Shown: piece by piece, positions 43,525 through 52,928 of the stretch
How positions within the stretch are numbered: position 1 is the first letter of the stretch
Layout: every line of letters starts with the position of its first letter
DNA from: Muribaculaceae bacterium
GTDB taxonomy: Bacteria > Bacteroidota > Bacteroidia > Bacteroidales > Muribaculaceae
Assembly (NCBI GenBank): GCA_022510425.1
Contig: JAFLTO010000015.1
Location: 1-64,000, forward strand
DNA: 64,000 bases
Direction of reading: 5' to 3'
Notes under the pieces: model-generated
The model's database searches: none
What the model was told of the DNA's origin: nothing
What the model saw: the letters and a program-made list of their open reading frames with translations, nothing else
Made by a program: the position numbers and the translations under genes

Positions 43525-46500
43525 ATGAAACGCTTTTTCCTTAATTTGAAACTGTTGATGGTAATGCTGTTGTTACCGGCAGTTTCCTTAGCGAATGCTC
43601 AAAGTGAGGGTAATTTATCCGTTTCTTTTTCTTCCGGGAACATCTCTATTGATTCCGGGGAGGATCAGGAAATAGGAATAGTGGTTTCCAATCCTTCAGC
43701 CATTAAATTTATAGGTTTTCAGGGTGACCTGGTAATTCCGGTGGGTCTTGAACTCAAATCTCTTTCCTTGGGGAGTGCCCTTCAAGAATCAGGTTTTAGT
43801 CTCCGTCCCATAGTCACCAATCCGGTGACCGGCAACGTGAGATTGACCCTTACTGATTTCAGCCTTGTCGGTTCGGAAATCACTTCGGGAGAAATAATAA
43901 AACTGACCTTGGTAACTACCGCCGGAGTAAATCCCGCGAATGTCACTCTTTCTCTCCGTGACATCCTTTTCACCGCTGAGGATGGAAGTGATATGAACTT
44001 AACGGGCTCACCTGCCACGGACGTGGATATAAAAGTGCCAGCTTCGGGAATTTCTTTGGATGCAAAAGACCTTACTATAGAAATCAGGGAATCAGTGTAC
44101 CTTACAGCAACAGTCACTCCCTCCAATTCTTCTGACACAGATATTATATGGACTTCAGATGCTCCCGGGATTGCATCCGTAGACAACGGTAAAGTGACCG
44201 GTGTGTCTGTCGGTACGGCCAATATAACCGCAACTTGTGGCAATGTGTTTGCCACATGCAAAGTTACGGTAAAATATCCGATGCCTACTTCTATAGCTGT
44301 CTCTTCCGAATCGCTTGCATTAAAAGAGGGTGAGACATCAAATCTGACATATACTCTTACTCCTTCAGATGCCGTCACAACCGTGACATGGACTTCTGCT
44401 GACTCTTCCGTTGCAACAGTCGATAATACCGGCAAGGTGACAGCCATCAAGGAGGGTCAGACTTCGATAACCGTGACCACGGCCGAAGGTCAGACAGCTA
44501 CCTGTACCGTGAAGGTTTCAAAGAATATAGTCATAGTTTCGAACATAACTGTTACTCCTTCTACAGCTCAGGTTAAGGTCGGTGAGACAGCTACTCTGAC
44601 TGCCACAGTCACTCCGGACAACGCAACTGACAAGACTGTGACATGGTCTACTTCCGACGCTTCTGTTGCAACTGTGGTTAATGGTGTGGTTACAGGGGTA
44701 AAGGTCGGGTCTGTGACTATTACAGCAACAGCCTCTAACGGCAAGAGTGCTTCGGCCACCGTGACCGTTACTCCTCCCTCTCCCACCGCGATTTCGGTTT
44801 CTCCGACGACACTCGCTCTCAAGGAGGGTGAGGACGGTCAGCTGACAGCCACACTTACTCCGGCTGATGCTGCCACCACCCTCACATGGACAAGCAGTGA
44901 TCCTTCAATCGCTACTGTGGACAACACCGGCAAGGTTACTGCCCTCAAGGAGGGTCAGGCAGAAATAACGGTTTCAACTGCCGAAGGTCAGACAGCAACT
45001 TGTTCGGTTACTGTTTCAAAGGATATAATCGTAGTTTCGAACATAACTGTTACTCCTTCTACAGCCCAGGTTCAGGTCGGAAAGACTATCACACTCACTG
45101 CAACCGTTTCGCCCGAGAACGCTACAGACAAGTCTGTAACATGGTCAATTTCTGACGCATCAGTGGCAACCGTCAACAACGGAGTAGTGACAGGGGTCAA
45201 GGCCGGCGTGGTTACAATAACTGCAACCGCCTCAAACGGCAAGAGTGCTTCGGCCACCGTGACCATTACTCCTCCCTCTCCTACCGCGATTTCGGTTTCC
45301 CCCACAACCCTCGCTCTCAAGGAGGGTGAGGACGGTCAGCTGACAGCCACACTTACTCCTTCAGATGCTTCCACCACCCTAACCTGGACAAGCAGTGGTC
45401 CTTCAATCGCTACTGTGGACAACACCGGCAAGGTTACTGCCCTCAAGGAGGGTCAGGCAGAAATAACGGTTTCAACTGCCGAAGGACAGACAGCAACTTG
45501 TTCGGTTACTGTTTCAAAGGATATAATCGTTGTTTCGAACATAACTGTTACTCCTTCTACAACTCAGGTGAAGGTCGGTGAAACCGTAACCCTCACTGCT
45601 ACCGTAACTCCGGACAACGCAACTGACAAGACTGTAACATGGTCAACTTCTGACGCATCAGTGGCAACCGTCAACAACGGAGTAGTGACAGGGGTCAAGG
45701 CCGGCGTGGTTACAATAACAGCAACCGCCTCAAACGGCAAGAGTGCTTCGGCAACCGTGACCGTTACTCCTCCCTCTCCCACCGCGATTTCGGTTTCTCC
45801 GACGACACTTGCTCTCAAGGAAGGTGAGACAGGTCAGCTGACAGCCACACTGACTCCGGCTGATGCTGCCACCACACTTACCTGGACAAGCAGCAATCCT
45901 GCAATTGCAACAGTCGATAACATCGGTAAGGTAATAGCCCTCAAGGAGGGTGAAACCTTAATTACCATTGAAACAGACAATGGTTTTTCAGCTACCGTTA
46001 CAGTCAAGGTAAGCAATAATATAGTGGATACTACAGATATAATCCTCAGTGCGGAAGACATATATCTTCTTGCAAAAACCTCCTATAGCCTCATAGCCCA
46101 GATAATACCGGATAATGCTACCAACAGACAAGTGACATGGAGAAGCAACCATGAGGAAATCGCCGAAGTTAATGCCGATGGTGTAGTGACCGGAATTAAA
46201 GAAGGAAAAGCCATAATAACTGCAATATGCGGCACTGCTTCAGCTAATTGCCAGGTAACGGTTTTCAGTCCAATAGAAATAACTGTCGACCCGGCAGAGG
46301 ACACTACCCAAGGAAACGAGGATGATTCTCCTGCTGATAATACAGAAAACGGAGGTGCAATTATCGGCAATGATGTTTACGTAAGGATCGGTCAGACTGC
46401 CTCGATAAACCTTACATTGCCCGATAATCTTTCAACCGTACCCCGGTTAAAATGGTCGCTTGAAGCCGGAGGCGAAAAGCTTGTAGATTTAAATGTCAAT

Positions 46501-48084
46501 GAAAATACTTTGGGTGCTTCTATCACCGGTAAACAACAAGGTGAAACTGCATATAACGTTTCATTGTGGGACAACGATGATGTTATAGTCAATGGCAAGA
46601 TAACTGTCATTGCAGAGACTCCCATGACATCTCTGACGGTAAATCCCTCCGCCATTGATTTTATGCTCGGAGATCAACCCATACAGCTTGAAACACAATT
46701 TACCCCTGAGAATGCTTCAAACACCTCTATAGTATGGATAAGCAGTAACCCGGATGTGGCGACCGTATCACCTGAAGGTATGGTGACACCGATTGCCGAA
46801 GGCGAATGTCTCATTACTGCCACTGCCAATGATGGAAGCGGGTTGAGCGCAACCTGTCAGGTGACTGTAACTTCTATTCCTGAAATCACAATCGAGGTTT
46901 CACATTCTCCGGACTTCATCACGGTAAATTCAGGCGACAACGTGACTTTATGGGTGAATGCAGCCGGAGGAAATCCCGAAGGATGGAGCTTCCTATGGAC
47001 TTCAGAGGGTCAGGTAATAGCTAATGAAAATTCTATTTCCTTTATTGCCGTGAATGACTATGATACTGCACTTCAGACTATCTATACAGTAAACATAACC
47101 AATGAATTCAATGGCCTGATAGTTTACTCAGAAAACTTCAACTTTACAGTAGAAGTATTGCCCGTCATTATCCTCCCTGATGAAGAAGACCTCGATATTT
47201 CAGGAATCAATGTATCGGATGATTCTTCATTGATCAAAATCAGAGAAGGAAATAATCTCACTTTGAGCGTCAAGGAACCGACAGGTGGTTTTGTTGACAA
47301 TTGGGATTACCTTTGGAGGGACAATAATCAGACAATAGGAACGGGAAGGACAGTAGAGACCACGGCCACTATGCCGGCAGGTAGTAGCAAAGAGATTTTT
47401 GAAAACCTCTATTCTGTAACCCTCTCTAATTATAGTCCGGAAGGTGAATTATGGGCAGAAAAAACAATTTATCTTAAACCTGTAAACGTTTACCGTCGTC
47501 CTCAGACTCCGGCTCAATTGCTTCGTAAAGGCAATGGCAGTTCCTGCACATTTATTACCATGATGGATCTCAACGACAGTCAGATAAGTGAAAACGGATA
47601 TAATTTCGTGTATGGATATATTGATCCTGAAGGTGAAAACCATGTCTTGACATCCACACCTAACCGATATTGCCATATCACATCATCAATCTACCATAAT
47701 AGTGCCAACAAATTCTGGGTATATGCCACATGGACTTACGAAGATGGAAGTGTGGTAAGCAGCGGACTTCGATATCTGAACGGTGAAGCAGATGAAAAAT
47801 TCGATGCTTCCGATTTTAGCCTGCAAACCAAGGGACTCGACGCAACTAATACGGATAACTGGATAAGGAATTATAATGGATCGATTCTTATAAATGTCGA
47901 AAGTAATGACGATGTAACAGTCACCGTACATACCTTCTCCGGCAGATGTGTGTATTCGCAAAGTTTTGAAGGAAGTGGCGTGATAAGCAAAATCCTTAAT
48001 AAGGAGAATCTGGTTCCGGATTTCTATATCGTGACTGTGATTTCCGGTAAAAACAAGGTGTCGAAAAAAGTTGTAATACGTTAA
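43525..48084 (+). CDS. giant Big_2 Ig-like repeat secreted protein
   Basis: 1519 aa with tandem bacterial Ig-like domains. Confidence 0.85.
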   Translation: MKRFFLNLKLLMVMLLLPAVSLANAQSEGNLSVSFSSGNISIDSGEDQEIGIVVSNPSAIKFIGFQGDLVIPVGLELKSLSLGSALQESGFSLRPIVTNPVTGNVRLTLTDFSLVGSEITSGEIIKLTLVTTAGVNPANVTLSLRDILFTAEDGSDMNLTGSPATDVDIKVPASGISLDAKDLTIEIRESVYLTATVTPSNSSDTDIIWTSDAPGIASVDNGKVTGVSVGTANITATCGNVFATCKVTVKYPMPTSIAVSSESLALKEGETSNLTYTLTPSDAVTTVTWTSADSSVATVDNTGKVTAIKEGQTSITVTTAEGQTATCTVKVSKNIVIVSNITVTPSTAQVKVGETATLTATVTPDNATDKTVTWSTSDASVATVVNGVVTGVKVGSVTITATASNGKSASATVTVTPPSPTAISVSPTTLALKEGEDGQLTATLTPADAATTLTWTSSDPSIATVDNTGKVTALKEGQAEITVSTAEGQTATCSVTVSKDIIVVSNITVTPSTAQVQVGKTITLTATVSPENATDKSVTWSISDASVATVNNGVVTGVKAGVVTITATASNGKSASATVTITPPSPTAISVSPTTLALKEGEDGQLTATLTPSDASTTLTWTSSGPSIATVDNTGKVTALKEGQAEITVSTAEGQTATCSVTVSKDIIVVSNITVTPSTTQVKVGETVTLTATVTPDNATDKTVTWSTSDASVATVNNGVVTGVKAGVVTITATASNGKSASATVTVTPPSPTAISVSPTTLALKEGETGQLTATLTPADAATTLTWTSSNPAIATVDNIGKVIALKEGETLITIETDNGFSATVTVKVSNNIVDTTDIILSAEDIYLLAKTSYSLIAQIIPDNATNRQVTWRSNHEEIAEVNADGVVTGIKEGKAIITAICGTASANCQVTVFSPIEITVDPAEDTTQGNEDDSPADNTENGGAIIGNDVYVRIGQTASINLTLPDNLSTVPRLKWSLEAGGEKLVDLNVNENTLGASITGKQQGETAYNVSLWDNDDVIVNGKITVIAETPMTSLTVNPSAIDFMLGDQPIQLETQFTPENASNTSIVWISSNPDVATVSPEGMVTPIAEGECLITATANDGSGLSATCQVTVTSIPEITIEVSHSPDFITVNSGDNVTLWVNAAGGNPEGWSFLWTSEGQVIANENSISFIAVNDYDTALQTIYTVNITNEFNGLIVYSENFNFTVEVLPVIILPDEEDLDISGINVSDDSSLIKIREGNNLTLSVKEPTGGFVDNWDYLWRDNNQTIGTGRTVETTATMPAGSSKEIFENLYSVTLSNYSPEGELWAEKTIYLKPVNVYRRPQTPAQLLRKGNGSSCTFITMMDLNDSQISENGYNFVYGYIDPEGENHVLTSTPNRYCHITSSIYHNSANKFWVYATWTYEDGSVVSSGLRYLNGEADEKFDASDFSLQTKGLDATNTDNWIRNYNGSILINVESNDDVTVTVHTFSGRCVYSQSFEGSGVISKILNKENLVPDFYIVTVISGKNKVSKKVVIR
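44289..46012 (+). repeat. tandem repeat, 498-bp (166-aa) period
   Basis: gtttcgaacataactgttactccttct at 44536, 45034 and 45532, exactly 498 bp apart. Confidence 0.9.
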
Positions 48085-48097
48085 ACTGAAGATCCAT

Positions 48098-49057
48098 ATG
48101 AAAAGTTTAATCAAATATACATTAGTGGCACTATCGGCAACGGCAGTAGCCACTCCCCTTTCAGCTCAGACTGAGGAGGAAGAAGAAATCATAATCTATG
48201 AGATTAAAGAAACTTCCGGTTCAGACAAGACCGAGGGATCTATCTTTTCAATAAAACTTAGTGCCAATATCGGTTTGGGCAATACTCTCCAAGCCAAATA
48301 TTCTCTTAACTCGATGACTCAGAAGTCAAATTCCGGAGATTATTCAGTGGAATTCGGCTGGAAGTTCTGGGAAAAGAAAAACAACAGTCTCGAATTGTTT
48401 GCAGGTCTTGGGTATAGCCCGGTGTCAACAAAACTTAACATTGGCGACATCAGCTATAATTACAATGCGCCTGCTTCGGCTGATATGGACGGAGACACTT
48501 ACATCCGGTATTACGAGCTGAAAGATTTGGAACAAAAGATTTCCTTGAGCCGGCTTACCATACCTCTTTATCTAAGATACACCTTTAAATGCAACGATCT
48601 GATCGGTATTTACGGGGATTTAGGTTTCAGACTGGGATTTCCGGTAAATTCTTCAATCTCTTCCATAAAAGGGAGTTCCTATAGCTATGGTATTTATCCG
48701 CAATATGAGGACCTGAAGATTGATGAAAGTTATCTTAATGATTTCGGCCAGACAAACCTTGAAGACAGCTATAAGTCAAAACCTGACCATAATTCCTTCT
48801 CCGCTTCTTTCCTTGTGGGAGCCGGAGTGGAATTCAATATCATAAGGCAACTTTCTTTAGGGGTAGGAGTGAGATATGATCTGGGATTTGCCAACTTATA
48901 TAAAAACAAAGATATCTCCGGCAAATTCACTTCCGAAACAGCTCCTGTGACCTATACAGTTAAGGATGGACAGACCATCAAACCCTTAAGTGACTGGTTA
49001 AAATCTTCCAAGTTGTCACAAATAGCAATCAATATAGCTTTGACCTATAGATTTTAA
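48098..49057 (+). CDS. outer membrane beta-barrel protein
   Basis: 319 aa, signal peptide, C-terminal aromatic residue (LTYRF). Confidence 0.8.
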   Translation: MKSLIKYTLVALSATAVATPLSAQTEEEEEIIIYEIKETSGSDKTEGSIFSIKLSANIGLGNTLQAKYSLNSMTQKSNSGDYSVEFGWKFWEKKNNSLELFAGLGYSPVSTKLNIGDISYNYNAPASADMDGDTYIRYYELKDLEQKISLSRLTIPLYLRYTFKCNDLIGIYGDLGFRLGFPVNSSISSIKGSSYSYGIYPQYEDLKIDESYLNDFGQTNLEDSYKSKPDHNSFSASFLVGAGVEFNIIRQLSLGVGVRYDLGFANLYKNKDISGKFTSETAPVTYTVKDGQTIKPLSDWLKSSKLSQIAINIALTYRF

Positions 49058-49156
49058 TTAAGGTATTGATTTCTCATGGAGAGGGAGCCTCTTGGCTTCC
49101 TTTCTTTATTTTACAATTGCTGTTCGATAAAATTTCAAATCAATAAATTTACTGGG

Positions 49157-49196
49157 CTCAATCGTAGAAATAAAGCGGTTGAGTCCAAATTTTTTA
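49157..49196 (+). terminator. hairpin terminator
   Basis: gggctcaatcg/cggttgagtcc with T-run; G-U pairs on +. Confidence 0.65.
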
Positions 49197-49209
49197 AATT
49201 GCAAGCCCT

Positions 49210-49416
49210 TCAATCAAAAAGGGAAGGTTGCGGAGGTGGATTATTAGAATTTTCAAGAATAATTTCCCAGTCTTTTTCAGGGTGATTGAAAAGGCTGTAA
49301 AAATCCACATAATACATCATGTTTATCCTTACCATAGTGGCAAGTCCCGAGAAACTCCATTTACGTCTGAGACCTTTCTGCATGACAATAAGCAGGAGAT
49401 TTGCTATCAAAGTCAC
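49210..49416 (-). mobile_element. IS4-like transposase C-terminal remnant
   Basis: KGLRRKWSFSGLATMVRINMMYYVDFYSLFNHPEK resembles Bacteroidetes IS transposase C-termini. Confidence 0.55.
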
Positions 49417-49858
49417 CCAAATCTACCTTGACTCCTTTGACAATGAACAGATAGATGAGGGGAAGTATACAGGAACAACTTCAATGAGTGTTGAAGGTAT
49501 CTGGCAAGGATTGAAAGTTTTTGAATCAACTGACATTGATAGAAATTCTTTCCGTAATGGAACCATGAAAGGAATTAAGCGTACCGTCAGAACCAATGGA
49601 AAATGTTTAGGACATAGGAAAGGTATAAACGGTAAAGAACTGTTAGGATATATTGACGCAAGAAAAGAGATTTATGTTCCCTCTTATAATTGGGTACTGG
49701 AGAATAAATGTCAGGAACAAATTAAGAAGATCAGAATAATGTCACAATCTAAACCAGTAATTCTTTTGGATTAAGATACTAATGATGATGTAGAGAATCC
49801 GACCAAGCCATTATCCCATGCTTCTCTAATCAAGAAATTTATTGAGGAAAACAAATGA
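49405..49858 (+). pseudogene. DUF6939-like protein, 5'-truncated with an in-frame TAA
   Basis: TSMSVEGIWQGLKVFE...MKGIKRTVR...LGHRKG..GKELLGYIDARKEIYVPSYNWVLE...VILLD[TAA]DTNDDVENPTKPLSHASLIKKFIEENK*. Confidence 0.7.
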
Positions 49859-50085
49859 AAGATATTTTAAGAATGTTGTTAGCCATTGGACTAGTATTGA
49901 TTGCTTTAGTAATCTTTTCAGTCTTTGACATTACATCTTTAAAATTATTGATATTATTAGGCGTAGGGATGGTTATTGCCTTTATAATCGCAGGAGTTCA
50001 AATATTCCTTGACCGAAAAAATCTGGCAAAACTGGATGAGATAGGCTTGAAGGATACGGATAATGAAAAACCGACACAAGGATAA
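49855..50085 (+). CDS. small membrane protein
   Basis: 76-aa ORF, two hydrophobic segments. Confidence 0.6.
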   Translation: MKDILRMLLAIGLVLIALVIFSVFDITSLKLLILLGVGMVIAFIIAGVQIFLDRKNLAKLDEIGLKDTDNEKPTQG

Positions 50086-50124
50086 TATAAGAGAAATTAT
50101 TAACTTTGCAGAAAGGGAATTGCT

Positions 50125-50427
50125 ATGAAACTGATAGAACTGAATATAGAGAAAATCTATGAACTTTGCCGTAAATATAAGGTAAAGACACTTTCCGTGT
50201 TTGGTTCTATCCTGACCGACAGGTTCAATGACGAGAGCGATGTGGATTTCTCTGCAACTTTCTATCCGGAAGAAGATCCTCTTGTTTCTGGAGATAATTT
50301 TATAAATCTTTATATGGAATTAGAAAAATTGATGGGCAGGAAAATTGATTTAGTTTCAGAAGAAGCAATTCGGAACAAATATTTTAAAGAAGAACTTGAA
50401 GAAACCAAACAATTAATATATGGATAG
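50125..50427 (+). CDS. MNT nucleotidyltransferase (MntA-like antitoxin)
   Basis: GSX10DXD motif: GSILTDRFNDESDVD. Confidence 0.88.
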   Translation: MKLIELNIEKIYELCRKYKVKTLSVFGSILTDRFNDESDVDFSATFYPEEDPLVSGDNFINLYMELEKLMGRKIDLVSEEAIRNKYFKEELEETKQLIYG

Positions 50428-50761
50428 GAAACTCAAGAAATATTTAGAGGATATAAGACTGGCCATTGAAGACATCGAATCTTTTTTGGCTCAAAGGCCA
50501 AGAATGTACTCAGTATTTCTTGAAGATTCTATGTTCAGAAGAGCTATAGAAAGAGAAATTGGAATTATAGGAGAGGCAATGAACCAAATATTAAAACTTG
50601 ACCCAAATATTTCAATCACTGATGCAAGAAAAATAGTCGGTACAAGAAATTATGTAATTCATGCCTATGATACTCTTCGCCCAGATATGATTTGGGATAT
50701 TGTTATTAATGATATACCGATACTTAAGGAAGAGGTAAATGCATTATTATCTGAAAACTAA
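50420..50761 (+). CDS. HEPN domain protein (HepT-like toxin)
   Basis: RX4HXY motif RNYVIHAY; overlaps the MNT gene. Confidence 0.88.
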   Translation: MDRKLKKYLEDIRLAIEDIESFLAQRPRMYSVFLEDSMFRRAIEREIGIIGEAMNQILKLDPNISITDARKIVGTRNYVIHAYDTLRPDMIWDIVINDIPILKEEVNALLSEN

Positions 50762-50949
50762 TTTATGGTAGTTTTCCAATTATTTTTGTTACTTTTGTAA
50801 TTGGGAAATGTGTCAGAATGATTAGACATAAATTCCGAAGAGAACAATAAACATTTATTAACAAATACATTCTGTTTAAACTGAGGTTTAAACCAGACAA
50901 AAATTAGGTAACAATACACTCACTAACTGCTTAGTTGGGATAAAAGAAA

Positions 50950-51065
50950 GGTGTTATAGCTCAGTTGGTTGTCTCTGAAAGATGAGCGAAGCGAGTCTTT
51001 TAGAGACCGAAGAGAGCAAAGGACTGAAAATCCTTGTGTCCCCGGTTCGATTCCTGGTGACACCA
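50950..51065 (+). tRNA. tRNA-Phe(GAA)-like gene with a 43-bp D-loop insertion (probable pseudogene)
   Basis: Matches 35544-35616 except one acceptor-stem change (C to T, still able to form G-U) and insertion 50970-51012; D, anticodon, T and acceptor arms retained. Confidence 0.85.
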
Positions 51066-51166
51066 CATAGAAAAACCTAATTTGTTGTTATATATCAAAT
51101 TAGATTTTTGTTGTATTTAAAAAATGTCATTTTCGGTCTGCAACGTGACCATGGTTGAAAAATCTG

Positions 51167-51382
51167 ATGGAAAACAAGGAAGTTCTCGAGTTTGTGACAT
51201 ACTGTATAAGTAAGTTGGGTCAGTTCCTAAACATGTCCCAACGAGATGTTTATATACGATTAAAAAAATCAGGTATCCTTGACGGGTATATCATTCACTG
51301 TTACGATATACTCCACACCTTTGGTTCACGTTATCTGATGGAAGACATAACTGAATATATGAGGGAGAAAGGTGTTCTATGA
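51167..51382 (+). CDS. DUF3791 domain protein
   Basis: Small helical protein immediately before a DUF3990-like gene. Confidence 0.65.
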   Translation: MENKEVLEFVTYCISKLGQFLNMSQRDVYIRLKKSGILDGYIIHCYDILHTFGSRYLMEDITEYMREKGVL

Positions 51383-51822
51383 TACTTTACCACACGTCAT
51401 ACACCACGATAGAAAAACCAGACATTTCACACTCACGGGATTTTCTTGATTTCGGTAAAGGTTTTTACCTTACCCATTTACGGGAACAGGGAGAAAGATA
51501 TGGTGTCAGGTTTACAAGACGTGGGAAAGATAGTTGGTTGAACATCTATGATTTCGATTATAGTGACACAGACTGGAAAGTATTGAGATTTGAAACTTAC
51601 GACAAGGAATGGTTGGACTTTGTGTCAAAATGTAGGGTTGGATTGGACTGTTCTGACTATGACATGGTTGTGGGAGGTATTGCGGATGACAAGGTCATCA
51701 GGACACTAGACAGATATTTCAACGGAGAAATTAGTGAGGATGAAACACTGGGACTGTTGAATATGAAAGACCCAATATCCAGTATTGTATCAGGTCACAG
51801 GAAATGTTGGACAGTTGTCTGA
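51379..51822 (+). CDS. DUF3990-like (ADP-ribosyltransferase-fold) protein
   Basis: LYHTSYTTIEKPDISHSRDFLDFGKGFYLT. Confidence 0.75.
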   Translation: MILYHTSYTTIEKPDISHSRDFLDFGKGFYLTHLREQGERYGVRFTRRGKDSWLNIYDFDYSDTDWKVLRFETYDKEWLDFVSKCRVGLDCSDYDMVVGGIADDKVIRTLDRYFNGEISEDETLGLLNMKDPISSIVSGHRKCWTVV

Positions 51823-51844
51823 AACATAAGGAAAGTGTAAGACT

Positions 51845-52063
51845 ATGACAGACGAAACTACGATAGTATTGAGGGGTGAGAAAAATGCTGGTATAATACG
51901 TTCGATGTGTGAACTGTATGGTCTTGACATGGGAACATCGACAGACATTTTTTATAAATCTGATACATCTACACTGATAGAAGAGAAAGTGTCAGACCTC
52001 CATTGTAGGAGTGATAGATACCTTGCGACCCTTGTGATGGATGAGTTCAAAGAGAAATACTAG
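51845..52063 (+). CDS. small DUF3791-like partner
   Basis: 72 aa, '...DIFYKSDTSTLIEEKVSDLHCRSDRYLATLVMDEF', same operon. Confidence 0.6.
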   Translation: MTDETTIVLRGEKNAGIIRSMCELYGLDMGTSTDIFYKSDTSTLIEEKVSDLHCRSDRYLATLVMDEFKEKY

Positions 52064-52095
52064 ACTGATTAAATATTATAGTCCCCCTTTATAAA

Positions 52096-52390
52096 TTAAC
52101 GTGAGTTCGACATAAAATTAGAATAAAGAAGGCCAGGGATTATCTACTAAATCAAGATTAATTGAGGATTTCTTAGGTTGAAAACTTTGCAGAAGTCATC
52201 GACAAGACAGAAAATTTCGGTAATTTAGGCTTCAGTAAACATGGCGTAAAGGTTTGTCAATCTTGTAAACAGGCACTATAAAATTACCTAAATTTACCCA
52301 TATTTACAAGTAAATCAGCCAATTAGTTAACCCTGAATGGCTGGTTTATCCTTATATAATTATTGTCTTCTTATATCGAACTCACGTTAA
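52096..52390. mobile_element. MITE-like or internally deleted IS with terminal inverted repeats
   Basis: ttaacgtgagttcga (52096-52110) and tcgaactcacgttaa (52376-52390), perfect 15-bp TIRs. Confidence 0.75.
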
Positions 52391-52478
52391 ATTATAATCT
52401 GTCAATAAACTAATTGTTCCCCAATTGGGCTATATTCTAATTAAAATTTTCTATCTTTGCAATCTAAATGATATCACA

Positions 52479-52730
52479 ATGGATATAGCATTAGAAAAGA
52501 AAGCACATGTCTTCAGACTACCTGTCTATCTCTTGGAGAAATTAAAGGAACTGGCTGAAAAAGATAGAAGAAGCCTTAATAATTATGTGGAAGGTCTTCT
52601 ATTGGATGCAGTCTTTCATGAACCCAATGAGGTGACTTTACAAGCCTTGAAAGATGCCAAAGAGGGAAAGACTGAAGGACCTATTGATACAAGCAGTGTA
52701 GAAGCCATGCTTAAATCAATGGGATTATGA
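52479..52730 (+). CDS. RelB/RHH-like antitoxin
   Basis: MDIALEKKAHVFRLPVYLLEKLKELAEKDRRSLNNYVEGLL; upstream TATCTTTG -7 box. Confidence 0.7.
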   Translation: MDIALEKKAHVFRLPVYLLEKLKELAEKDRRSLNNYVEGLLLDAVFHEPNEVTLQALKDAKEGKTEGPIDTSSVEAMLKSMGL

Positions 52731-52861
52731 AGAATATCAGATATACATCCCAATACAAGAAAGACTTAAAAAGATTTCTTAATCACCCAAAGAAACTCAA
52801 GGCACTTCAAGAGGTAATTGACAAATTAAGGAATGAGGAGGTTTCCCCTTGCTATAACTAA
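52727..52861 (+). pseudogene. truncated RelE/YafQ-like toxin (44 aa)
   Basis: MKNIRYTSQYKKDLKRFLNHPKKLKALQEVIDKLRNEEVSPCYN*; ATGA overlap with the antitoxin. Confidence 0.7.
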
Positions 52862-52928
52862 CTTCTACCGGACCTAGTTTGTCTTTCTTTTCTTATGGTG
52901 AATCTTACAGTATAGATTAAAAAATCCA

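Noticed and set aside
44289-46012. CRISPR-like array
   Set aside because: Repeats are long, in-frame and coding with no spacer structure.
43782-46655. Long minus-strand ORFs opposite the Ig-repeat gene
   Set aside because: Shadow ORFs caused by codon bias in a repetitive coding strand; repeated copies mirror the sense repeat.
49772-49774. TAA in the DUF6939-like gene as stop-codon recoding
   Set aside because: Neighbouring genes use TAA as a normal stop and the gene is also 5'-truncated; nonsense mutation is simpler.
35544-51065. tRNA-Phe copies as att-site boundaries of a 15-kb integrative island
   Set aside because: The distal copy includes the whole tRNA and its own terminator rather than a 3' fragment, and no integrase gene is visible between them.
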